Shown in pieces: positions 1-5,112 of a DNA stretch of 5,112 nt. Origin of the DNA: Flavobacteriales bacterium UBA7382 (lineage in GTDB: Bacteria; Bacteroidota; Bacteroidia; Flavobacteriales_D; Sanyastnellaceae). A model generated the notes under the pieces. The model was not told the origin of the DNA and searched no databases. It saw nothing but the letters and a program-made list of their open reading frames with translations. The DNA lies in the NCBI GenBank assembly GCA_002469765.1, contig DKNS01000082.1:1-5112 (forward strand). The letters run 5' to 3'. The position numbers were made by a program, and so were the translations under genes. Each line of letters opens with the position of its first letter. Position 1 is the stretch's first letter.

Positions 1-108
1 CATGCCTGCAAACGCGGCCACCGCCATGAAGGTCAACACCAGGCATGCGAGGAACACCACTTGGGCGGCGGGATGCATGGTTTGGAATGCGCGTTGGATG
101 AAGCTCAT
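1..108 (-). CDS. N-terminal fragment of a membrane protein, possibly CPBP-family intramembrane protease
   Basis: This is the first 36 codons of a minus-strand gene that continues beyond the left edge. It was read by hand: ATG at 108-106, open to position 1. The peptide starts MSFIQRAFQTMHP and then has one hydrophobic stretch at about residues 16-35 (AQVVFLACLVLTFMAVAAFA), the first membrane helix of a likely multi-pass protein. No catalytic motif is in the visible part. The start with a short amphipathic segment, 'HP', then a helix resembles Bacteroidota CPBP (Abi) proteases, and such a gene is, from memory, often found beside dusB in this phylum; the family name is therefore inference. A second ATG at 78-76 (Met11) is a possible alternative start. 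The gene is divergent from dusB, with 59 bp between the two start codons. No Shine-Dalgarno sequence precedes it. Confidence 0.5.
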   Translation of the reverse strand, partial: MSFIQRAFQTMHPAAQVVFLACLVLTFMAVAAFAGM

Positions 109-116
109 GGGCAAGG

Positions 117-150
117 ATTGAAGGCGGCTTCAAGCCGCGCTGTAAATTTG
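117..150 (+). promoter_or_regulatory. Putative dusB promoter (Bacteroidota sigma-ABfr type)
   Basis: TAAATTTG at 143-150 matches the Bacteroidota -7 consensus TAnnTTTG exactly. ATTG at 117-120 is a three-of-four match to the -33 TTTG element. The 22-bp spacer is slightly longer than the usual 19-21 bp, which weakens the call. Transcription would begin near 157, leaving a leader of only about 10 nt before the GTG at 168. No equally good element was found for the divergent gene on the other strand. Confidence 0.45.
124..138. repeat. Short perfect inverted repeat in the dusB divergent intergenic region
   Basis: GCGGCTT (124-130) and AAGCCGC (132-138) are perfect inverted arms around a single central base. 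The dyad sits in the spacer of the putative dusB promoter and is the only symmetric element in the 59-bp divergent gap. It could be an operator for a dimeric regulator, or a small hairpin in a transcript reading through. No T-tract follows on either strand, so it is not a classical intrinsic terminator. Confidence 0.45.
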
Positions 151-167
151 CGGAAACTTCGACGAAC

Positions 168-1160
168 GTGGCCCGCATCGGAAACATTGACTTGGGAGAC
201 TTCCCCCTCTTGCTCGCCCCCATGGAGGATGTGAGCGATCCGCCGTTTCGTGCCTTGTGCAAGGAATACGGGGCCGACATGATGTACACCGAGTTTATCT
301 CGTCGGAGGGCCTCATCCGCGATGCGGCGAAGAGCGTGGCCAAACTGGACATCTTCGACTACGAACGTCCGATCGGCATCCAGATTTTTGGGGCGGAAAT
401 CGAGTCTATGCGTGAAGCGGCGGCGATTTCGGAGGCCGCGGGCCCTGACCTGGTGGACATCAACTATGGGTGTCCGGTGAAGAAGGTGGCATGCCGCGGG
501 GCAGGTGCAGGCATCCTCCAAGACATTCCCAAAATGGTCGCCATGACCAAGGAAATCGTCGATACGTGCTCGCTGCCTGTGACGGTGAAGACCCGGTTGG
601 GCTGGGATGACAACTCCAAGCACATCGTCGAGGTTGCTGAGCGGCTTCAGGACGTGGGCATCCAGGCCATCAGCATCCATGGCCGAACCAGGGCCCAGAT
701 GTACAAGGGGGAAGCCGATTGGTCCTTGATCGCCGCGGTGAAAGAGAATCCACGGATGACCATTCCGGTGTTCGGCAATGGGGACATTGACAGCCCAGAA
801 AAAGCCATGCGTTACAAGAACACCTACGGCGTGGACGGCGTGATGATTGGACGCGCGGCAATTGGTGCCCCTTGGTTCTTTCGTCAGGTGAAGCAATACC
901 TGGCCACAGGAGATCCTGGCCCGGCCCCTGACATGGCCGAACGGATCAAGGCGGTGCGCACCCACTTGAAGCACAGTTTGGACTGGAAGGGCGAGCGTTT
1001 GGGCATTGTCGAGATGCGCCGGCATTACGCGAATTACTTCCGTGGGTTGCCTCACTTCAAAGAGCACCGCTTGGCTCTGGTGACGTTGGACAAGCCCGAT
1101 GAAATATTTGAGAAGCTTGACCACATCGCCGAAGCGTTCGGCGACCATGTGTTCTCCTGA
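168..1160 (+). CDS. dusB: tRNA dihydrouridine synthase, DusB type
   Basis: This 330-residue flavoenzyme reduces a uridine in the tRNA D-loop to dihydrouridine using FMN and NADPH; in E. coli DusB acts on U17, but the exact site here is inferred. The N-terminal TIM-barrel contains the FMN-contact segment LLLAPMEDVSDPPFR (residues 14-28), YTEFISSEGL (40-49), GIQIFG (70-75) and the active-site NYGCPVKKV with catalytic Cys102. Further flavin contacts are Lys141 (VTVKTRLGW), His171 in ISIHGRTR, GNGD (203-206) and IGRA (227-230). The helical tRNA-binding domain follows from about residue 245. Length is normal for the family. The GTG at 168 is chosen because it gives the typical start (M)ARIGNIDLGDFPLLLAP; no ATG fits. 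It is the only complete plus-strand gene and converges on the permease gene with a 3-bp gap. Confidence 0.95.
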   Translation: MARIGNIDLGDFPLLLAPMEDVSDPPFRALCKEYGADMMYTEFISSEGLIRDAAKSVAKLDIFDYERPIGIQIFGAEIESMREAAAISEAAGPDLVDINYGCPVKKVACRGAGAGILQDIPKMVAMTKEIVDTCSLPVTVKTRLGWDDNSKHIVEVAERLQDVGIQAISIHGRTRAQMYKGEADWSLIAAVKENPRMTIPVFGNGDIDSPEKAMRYKNTYGVDGVMIGRAAIGAPWFFRQVKQYLATGDPGPAPDMAERIKAVRTHLKHSLDWKGERLGIVEMRRHYANYFRGLPHFKEHRLALVTLDKPDEIFEKLDHIAEAFGDHVFS

Positions 1161-1168
1161 GGGTCAGG
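1156..1168. other. Hairpin spanning the dusB/permease convergent stop codons
   Basis: CCTGA (1156-1160), GGG (1161-1163) and TCAGG (1164-1168) form a 5-bp stem with a 3-nt loop, extendable by one T-G pair (1155/1169). The left arm ends with the dusB TGA and the right arm begins with the complement of the permease TGA. No T-run follows on either strand, so it does not look like an efficient intrinsic terminator. Part of the symmetry is forced by two TGA codons facing each other. Confidence 0.35.
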
Positions 1169-2405
1169 GTTGGGTGTGGAGTCGTCGCAACAGCAGTCGC
1201 ACCATGAAGGCGGAACCCAAACCGCCCACAAACACCACCACGGCAAGTGTCCCCAGGACGTCGTTGTAGGCCAACCTCACAGGGTATGCGGGAACCACCG
1301 ATCCTTCTAGGGTCAGCCAACCGTAGGTCGCTTGGCCCATGATGAGCAACGAACCCAGCGCCACACCACCGAGCCCACCGATTACGTTGATGGCCAACCC
1401 TTGAAAGGCGAAGGTGGATTCCATCTTTGCTTGCGGCAAACCCATGGCCCGAAGCACTTGGAGGTCTTCTTTTTTGTCCAGGAGCAACATGGTCAATGAC
1501 GCCATGATGTTGAAAGCGGCCACGACAAGGATGAAGCTTAAAATGGCGAACGTCGCCCACTTTTCTGCTTGGTTGGTTTGGGTGATGAATTTGTGCTTTT
1601 CATCGCGGGTCCGGACCCTGAAGGCGTTTGCATCGCCTTCGGACAAGTGTTCCGTCAGACGGGATTCCACCTGGATTGCTAGGTCGTCTTGACTCCAGCC
1701 TGGGGCGCCTTTCACTTCAAATCGGGACACTTGACCTTCCCTGGCGAGAAGGGACTGTGCGTCCCTAAGGGGCACAATCAAGTAGCGGGTGTCCAAGTCG
1801 GCGTTGATGGAAAAGGTGCCGCATGCATGCATGGGGATGGTGCGAAACGCCCGTTCGCGGTATGTGGACAACCGCCGCCCACGAATCGGGGCCGACAACG
1901 AGAACACCGGCGGCTCCAGTTCGTCGCTTGAGATGCCGAGTTCTGACCGAACCCCCAAACCCAAGCATGCGCATGAGACCCCCAAGGCATTGGGGCCTAC
2001 CATGTAATCTCCTTCGACCACCGCTTGGTCGATTGGGGCCACGCTCGGGTAATCGGCGCGAACCCCCAACAACGAAGCCACCCGAACCATTTCGCCATCT
2101 CGGGCCACGCATTCGTCTTCCAGCACGGCGGTCCATGTCGTCACGCTTTCCATGCCTTCAAGAAGGGTGCCCCAGTCTTCGGGAAGCACTTGACCTGTGA
2201 CGGGAACCACCGCGAGATCGGCATCGAGGGTGCCAAACAGCGACTTGACCAAATCTTCAATGCCGTTGAAGGCCGATAAAATGCAGACCATCGCGGTCGT
2301 GACAGCGCCAATGACAAGGATAGAAATTCCTGAAATGAGGTGCACCATCGTGCTGGACTGCCTCTTGACCAGGTACCGCAGGGCGAGGCGCAAGGGCAAC
2401 CGCAT
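1164..2405 (-). CDS. FtsX/LolE-family ABC transporter permease
   Basis: This 413-residue inner-membrane protein has the LolC/LolE/MacB architecture. A cytoplasmic N-terminus (MRLPLRLALRYLVKR) leads into a first helix at about residues 22-45, then a large periplasmic MacB-like domain (about 46-280), then three helices at about 285-309, 335-358 and 383-405. KKEDLQVLRAMG (311-322) after the second helix is the conserved cytoplasmic coupling segment that contacts the ATPase. Family members move lipoproteins or envelope substrates with a LolD-type ATPase, but no ATPase or adaptor is in the window, so the substrate is unknown. The periplasmic domain carries four cysteines (99, 145, 147, 195). It is the last gene of the minus-strand cluster, starting 6 bp after rbfA, and ends 3 bp from the convergent dusB. 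Family is confident; calling it strictly LolE is not. Confidence 0.9.
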   Translation of the reverse strand: MRLPLRLALRYLVKRQSSTMVHLISGISILVIGAVTTAMVCILSAFNGIEDLVKSLFGTLDADLAVVPVTGQVLPEDWGTLLEGMESVTTWTAVLEDECVARDGEMVRVASLLGVRADYPSVAPIDQAVVEGDYMVGPNALGVSCACLGLGVRSELGISSDELEPPVFSLSAPIRGRRLSTYRERAFRTIPMHACGTFSINADLDTRYLIVPLRDAQSLLAREGQVSRFEVKGAPGWSQDDLAIQVESRLTEHLSEGDANAFRVRTRDEKHKFITQTNQAEKWATFAILSFILVVAAFNIMASLTMLLLDKKEDLQVLRAMGLPQAKMESTFAFQGLAINVIGGLGGVALGSLLIMGQATYGWLTLEGSVVPAYPVRLAYNDVLGTLAVVVFVGGLGSAFMVRLLLRRLHTQP

Positions 2406-2411
2406 GCCCGA

Positions 2412-2750
2412 TCAGCTGTTCAAAGCGCGCTGGACCTCGTCCACAAAGTCCAGACTGTCGTCAAGGTAAAAATTCAGCTCGGGCACGCGACGCAGTTGCT
2501 TGCCGACTTTGGCTCCCAGCGCTTTGCGGATGCGCCAGTTTTCCTGGTCGACGCTTTCCAAAGCTTTCTCGTTGTCTGACACAGCCATGAAGCTGAGGTA
2601 GACTTTCGCCAGCCCCAAATCAGGTCCGATTCGGACCTGTGTGACGGTGATGAACAGGCCGCCAAACCATGTGTTGGCTTCGCGCTGGAAGATCATGCTC
2701 AACTCGCGCTTGAGGAGCTCGGCCACGCGTTCTTGTCGGATGGATGCCAT
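2412..2750 (-). CDS. rbfA: Ribosome-binding factor A
   Basis: This 112-residue protein binds the immature 30S subunit near the 5' end of 16S rRNA helix 1 and helps late small-subunit maturation; in E. coli it is important for cold growth. The start MASIRQERVAELLKRELS is typical of RbfA, as are ITVTQVRIGPDLGLAKVYLS (about residues 34-53) in the KH-like fold and the C-terminal RVPELNFYLDDSLDF (88-102). Length is normal for a short RbfA without a long C-terminal tail. The frame stays open upstream to an ATG at 2822, but that would add 24 low-complexity residues and overlap hflX; the ATG at 2750 is chosen because it begins the conserved N-terminus and lies 13 bp after the hflX stop. No Shine-Dalgarno motif is seen. 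It is followed 6 bp later by the permease gene. Confidence 0.94.
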   Translation of the reverse strand: MASIRQERVAELLKRELSMIFQREANTWFGGLFITVTQVRIGPDLGLAKVYLSFMAVSDNEKALESVDQENWRIRKALGAKVGKQLRRVPELNFYLDDSLDFVDEVQRALNS

Positions 2751-2763
2751 GTGTCTAAGGTAA

Positions 2764-3942
2764 TCAGTACAAGAATTGGTTGTAGGGGTAGCGCTTGACG
2801 TGGAGCTCTTTGACCCGCTCATACATCACACGGCGGAAGTCGTCGTACCCTTCCTTGGTTTTGGCAGACAAGAACATCACGTCGTGGCCCAGGGCCTCGT
2901 AGCGTTCTTGAATCCCACGTTGCAGGTCTTCGCGGCTGCGTTCTCCTTCAGGGTCTTCCAACTGATCCACTTTGTTGAAGATCACCATGGTTGGTTTGCT
3001 GTCGCTTCCGATGTCGGCCAGGGTGCGCTCCACCACCGCCATGTGGTCTTCGCATTGCGGATGACTCACGTCAATGACGTGCAACAAAAAATCGCTTTCC
3101 CGCGTTTCGTCCAGCGTGCTTTTGAAGCTCTCAATGAGCTGGGTCGGGAGTTTGCGGATGAACCCCACCGTGTCGCTCAACAGAAATGGAAGGTTGTCAA
3201 TCACCACCTTTCTCACAGTGGTGTCGAGGGTCGCGAACAGCTTGTTTTCGGCAAACACGTCGCTCTTGGACATCAGCGTCATCAATGTGCTTTTGCCCAC
3301 ATTGGTGTACCCAACCAGGGCCACGCGAATCATGGCGCCCCGGTTCTTACGTTGGGTGGCCATTTGCTTGTCGATTCCCACCAAATGCTTTCGCAGCAAC
3401 GCAATTCGGTCTCGGATGACCCGCCGGTCCGTCTCGATTTCTTTCTCCCCTGGCCCTTTCATCCCGATGCCCCCCTTTTGCTTCTGCAAGTGCGTCCACA
3501 TGTTGGTCAAACGCGGGAGGAGGTATTGGTACTGAGCGAGTTCGACTTGCGTCTTTGCGTGAGCTGTCGCCGCTCTTTGAGCGAAAATGTCCAAGATCAA
3601 ATTGGTCCTGTCCAGGATTTTTCGTTCCGGAATTTCCTTTTCGATGTTGCGCAACTGGATGGGGCTGAGCTCGTCGTCGAAAACGATCATGTCAATCTCT
3701 TCCTCTTCCACGTACTCCTTGATTTCCTGAAGCTTGCCCGACCCCACAAAGGTTCGAACGTCGGGCTTGTCCAGGCTTTGGATGAAGATGCGCTGGGTGT
3801 CTGCCTTTGCGGTTTCAGCGAGGAAGGCGAGTTCTTCCAGGTATTCTTCCAGTTGCTCCCGTCGTTGGTGCCTGGTGGCCAGGCCGATCAGCACGCATGT
3901 TTCAGCGGGTTTGGCGGTGGAGATGGGTTTGCGCTTGGCCAT
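2764..3942 (-). CDS. hflX: Ribosome-associated GTPase HflX
   Basis: This 392-residue GTPase splits or rescues stalled 70S ribosomes by binding the 50S subunit. The N-terminal HflX domain (about residues 14-125) contains FVGSGKLQEIKEYV and VFDDELSPIQLRNIE. A helical linker (about 126-200) carries the glycine-rich GGIGMKGPGEKEIETDRR (157-174) that contacts the peptidyl transferase region. The GTPase domain has all motifs: G1 GYTNVGKST (211-219), G2 TT (241-242), G3 DTVG (257-260), G4 NKVD (323-326) and G5 SAK (359-361). The protein ends RYPYNQFLY, a few residues shorter than Bacteroidota HflX proteins usually are, as I recall them. The ATG at 3942 gives the start MAKRKPISTAKPAETCVLIG and lies 3 bp after the cytochrome c stop, which suggests translational coupling. 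rbfA follows after 13 bp. Every functional motif is intact. Confidence 0.96.
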   Translation of the reverse strand: MAKRKPISTAKPAETCVLIGLATRHQRREQLEEYLEELAFLAETAKADTQRIFIQSLDKPDVRTFVGSGKLQEIKEYVEEEEIDMIVFDDELSPIQLRNIEKEIPERKILDRTNLILDIFAQRAATAHAKTQVELAQYQYLLPRLTNMWTHLQKQKGGIGMKGPGEKEIETDRRVIRDRIALLRKHLVGIDKQMATQRKNRGAMIRVALVGYTNVGKSTLMTLMSKSDVFAENKLFATLDTTVRKVVIDNLPFLLSDTVGFIRKLPTQLIESFKSTLDETRESDFLLHVIDVSHPQCEDHMAVVERTLADIGSDSKPTMVIFNKVDQLEDPEGERSREDLQRGIQERYEALGHDVMFLSAKTKEGYDDFRRVMYERVKELHVKRYPYNQFLY

Positions 3943-3945
3943 GCG

Positions 3946-4272
3946 TCAGTGTCTAAATTCTTCGATGTACAACGCCAAATCCCGAATTTCCGCCTTGCTT
4001 AGCATGGCTTGATGCGGGGGCATGGTCCCTTTGCCGTAGGCGATGATGGCCTCCCGTTCGTCCAGGTCCAATGTGCTCGTCCGAAGGTCGGGCGCGGTCA
4101 ACAGCACAGGCGCGCCGTCGGCCCCGTGGCACACCGAGCATTTCAAGATGTAATTTCGCGACGCTTGGGCGAGGTTGGGTGCTGCGTCGACACGTGAATC
4201 AACCGAGCGGCCGCCTTCGCAAGACGTCAGCAAGCACATCACCGTGCCAAACCACAATGCGATGAGCCGCAT
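3946..4272 (-). CDS. Small monohaem cytochrome c lipoprotein
   Basis: This 108-residue protein has a short signal peptide with a lipobox, LTSC, whose Cys18 would be lipidated (MRLIALWFGTVMCLLTSC), so the mature protein should be anchored to a membrane on the non-cytoplasmic side. After a linker of about 20 residues comes one class I cytochrome c domain: haem-attachment motif C45-S-V-C48-H49, then Met84 in YGKGTMPPHQAML as the likely sixth ligand, and a C-terminal helix (LSKAEIRDLALYIEEFR) typical of the fold. It is a one-electron carrier; donor and acceptor are not evident, and no oxidase or dehydrogenase partner is visible. It lies 10 bp after the small membrane protein gene and 3 bp before hflX. 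The fold and haem binding are confident; the physiological role is unknown. Confidence 0.9.
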   Translation of the reverse strand: MRLIALWFGTVMCLLTSCEGGRSVDSRVDAAPNLAQASRNYILKCSVCHGADGAPVLLTAPDLRTSTLDLDEREAIIAYGKGTMPPHQAMLSKAEIRDLALYIEEFRH

Positions 4273-4282
4273 TTCAACGGGG

Positions 4283-4636
4283 TCAGCCGCGTGCTTTCCG
4301 AGCGTCGATGAAGCTCTTCACGAAAGTGACCATGGCGTAGACGCCCAAAGCCAGCATGACGGCCACGCGTCCCACGGCCGCGCTGTCCTCACGGCCCATG
4401 GCCCCGGTCAGCGGCTTGATCAGCCCGACGACGACCAACAAAGTAAAGAGCACCGCAACGTGGGCGATGATTTTGTTTTCGTTTTTCACGCCACGGTTCA
4501 TGGCGAGAAGGAGCACCCCAAATGCCACGGGAATCAATGCCGTGATCGAGGGGGTGTCTGACGAGAGGTACCCAAACCCGCCGAGCCCAATCAGGGCCAA
4601 GGCGTGAATCAAACTTGCTGTATGTGCTTTCATCAT
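4283..4636 (-). CDS. Uncharacterised four-helix small membrane protein
   Basis: I do not recognise this 117-residue protein with confidence. It is strongly hydrophobic with four likely membrane helices at about residues 8-24, 31-47, 56-74 and 88-106, joined by short loops, and a basic C-terminus (DARKARG). The first half, with GGFGYLSSDTPSITALIP followed by a small-residue-rich helix, loosely resembles the TMEM14/UPF0136 pattern of glycine-rich paired helices; this is a resemblance by eye only. Two adjacent ATG codons (4636 and 4633) could start it; the first is used. Short distances to gdhA (9 bp) and to the cytochrome c gene (10 bp) support it as a real co-transcribed gene. It contains no His or Cys arrangement suggesting haem or metal binding. 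A role tied to the neighbouring cytochrome c is possible but unproven. Confidence 0.75.
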   Translation of the reverse strand: MMKAHTASLIHALALIGLGGFGYLSSDTPSITALIPVAFGVLLLAMNRGVKNENKIIAHVAVLFTLLVVVGLIKPLTGAMGREDSAAVGRVAVMLALGVYAMVTFVKSFIDARKARG

Positions 4637-4645
4637 GGGGCGAAG

Positions 4646-5112
4646 TTACACCACACCTTGGTCGAGCATGGCATCTGCGACCTTGACAAATCCAGCGATG
4701 TTCGCGCCGCGCACGTAATCCACACTGCCATCGTCCTTCGTCCCGTAGGAGACGCATTGTGCGTGGATGTCTTTCATGATGCGATGGAGTTTGGCGTCCA
4801 CCTCCTCGCGGGTCCAGTTGTAGCGCAGGCTGTTCTGAGACATCTCCAAGCCTGAAGTGGCCACCCCGCCTGCGTTGGATGCTTTTCCAGGGGCAAACAA
4901 AATGCCCGCCTCACCGAAGGCTTCGATGGCTTCTGGGGTGCTGGGCATGTTGGCACCTTCGGCCACGCAGATGCAGCCATGGGCAAGCAACGTCGCAGCC
5001 TCTTCGCCGTTCAATTCATTTTGGGTCGCGCAAGGCAAGGCCACATCCACTTCCACACCCCATGGTCGATGCCCTTCCAAGAAGCTGGCAGAGCTGAATG
5101 CCGTGGTGTATT
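4646..5112 (-). CDS. gdhA: Glutamate dehydrogenase, C-terminal part (gene cut by the window edge)
   Basis: This is the last 154 residues of a hexameric glutamate dehydrogenase, which interconverts 2-oxoglutarate plus ammonium and glutamate in the cytoplasm. The frame is open to position 5112, so the protein starts beyond the right edge. Recognised segments in order are RPWGVEVDVALPCATQNELN, AEGANMPSTPEA, FAPGKASNAGGVATSGLEM and the C-terminus GANIAGFVKVADAMLDQGVV, all nearly the same as in E. coli GdhA. That similarity suggests the NADP-dependent biosynthetic type (EC 1.4.1.4, about 450 residues), but the coenzyme-specificity and catalytic lysine regions lie outside the window. The stop is TAA at 4648-4646. 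It is the most upstream visible gene of the minus-strand cluster, so the cluster's main promoter is probably upstream of it, off the window. Confidence 0.95.
   Translation of the reverse strand, partial: YTTAFSSASFLEGHRPWGVEVDVALPCATQNELNGEEAATLLAHGCICVAEGANMPSTPEAIEAFGEAGILFAPGKASNAGGVATSGLEMSQNSLRYNWTREEVDAKLHRIMKDIHAQCVSYGTKDDGSVDYVRGANIAGFVKVADAMLDQGVV

Larger units (their letters stand above)
1164..5112 (-). other. Probable six-gene polycistronic unit (gdhA to permease)
   Basis: All six minus-strand genes lie head to tail with gaps of 9, 10, 3, 13 and 6 bp, too small for ordinary promoters or terminators between them. No Bacteroidota -7 element (TAnnTTTG) was found by eye in or just upstream of the internal starts, and no hairpin with a T-tract separates the genes. 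Co-transcription is inferred from spacing only; promoters inside coding sequence cannot be excluded. Confidence 0.65.

Noticed and set aside
105..1148. A 347-codon open frame antisense to dusB
   Set aside because: It mirrors almost the whole of dusB, which has all family motifs. The translation is rich in His, Arg and Val without a recognisable domain, as expected of a shadow frame in GC-rich DNA.
1821..1834. Tandem GCAT repeat (GCATGCATGCATG) and several GCATGC palindromes in the window (43, 489, 1821, 1825, 1965, 2402)
   Set aside because: Almost all are in coding sequence in frame with conserved proteins (here Pro-Met-His-Ala-Cys); the excess over expectation is small and there is no consistent spacing or strand pattern.
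2751..2822. N-terminally extended rbfA starting at 2822
   Set aside because: The 24 extra residues are Ser/Thr-rich, overlap the hflX coding region, and are not part of the RbfA family; the start at 2750 fits the conserved N-terminus.
2751..3956. The octamer TTAGACAC (minus strand) just upstream of both the rbfA start (2758-2751) and the hflX start (3956-3949)
   Set aside because: The distance to the start codon differs (0 versus 6 nt), one copy is inside the end of the cytochrome c coding region, and no other gene has it. Probably chance.
2776..4002. A 408-codon open frame antisense to hflX
   Set aside because: It mirrors hflX; the predicted protein is a His/Phe/Val-rich shadow with no recognisable domain, and hflX has complete GTPase motifs.
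5078..5080. A TTG at this position as a possible start of a short separate glutamate dehydrogenase-like gene
   Set aside because: The frame continues open to the window edge and the codons before it (YTTAFSSASF) fit the expected GdhA sequence leading into EGHRPW, so it is an internal leucine of a cut-off full-length gene.

Overview
The window looks like ordinary chromosomal DNA from a moderately GC-rich member of the Bacteroidota, probably a Flavobacteriales-like lineage. Four things point there: the DusB N-terminus is of the Bacteroidota type, the GTPase HflX is close in sequence to Bacteroidota versions, none of the visible start codons is preceded by a Shine-Dalgarno sequence, and a TAnnTTTG-type -7 promoter element lies just upstream of dusB. 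The genus assignment is not supported by anything stronger than this.

Layout: (i) 1-108, minus strand, the N-terminus of a membrane protein that runs off the left edge, possibly a CPBP-family intramembrane protease. (ii) 109-167, a 59-bp divergent intergenic region with a putative dusB promoter and a perfect 7-bp-arm inverted repeat. (iii) 168-1160, plus strand, dusB, a tRNA dihydrouridine synthase with a GTG start. (iv) 1164-5112, minus strand, six tightly packed genes read right to left: gdhA (3' end only, entering from the right edge), a four-helix small membrane protein, a lipoprotein cytochrome c, hflX, rbfA and a LolC/LolE-like FtsX-family permease. Gaps between them are 9, 10, 3, 13 and 6 bp, so they are probably one transcript. 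The convergent pair dusB/permease is separated by only 3 bp, and a short hairpin there contains both stop codons.

How the genes may work together: HflX (ribosome splitting/rescue GTPase), RbfA (30S maturation) and DusB (tRNA modification) form a translation-related core. The LolE-like permease would act in lipoprotein or envelope transport. Glutamate dehydrogenase, the cytochrome c and the small membrane protein have no obvious functional tie to that core and may simply share a promoter upstream of gdhA. There are no RNA genes, mobile elements, CRISPR arrays or long repeats, and no non-coding stretch over 60 bp. I found no convincing new biological system; the least understood part is the small membrane protein/cytochrome c pair at 3946-4636.
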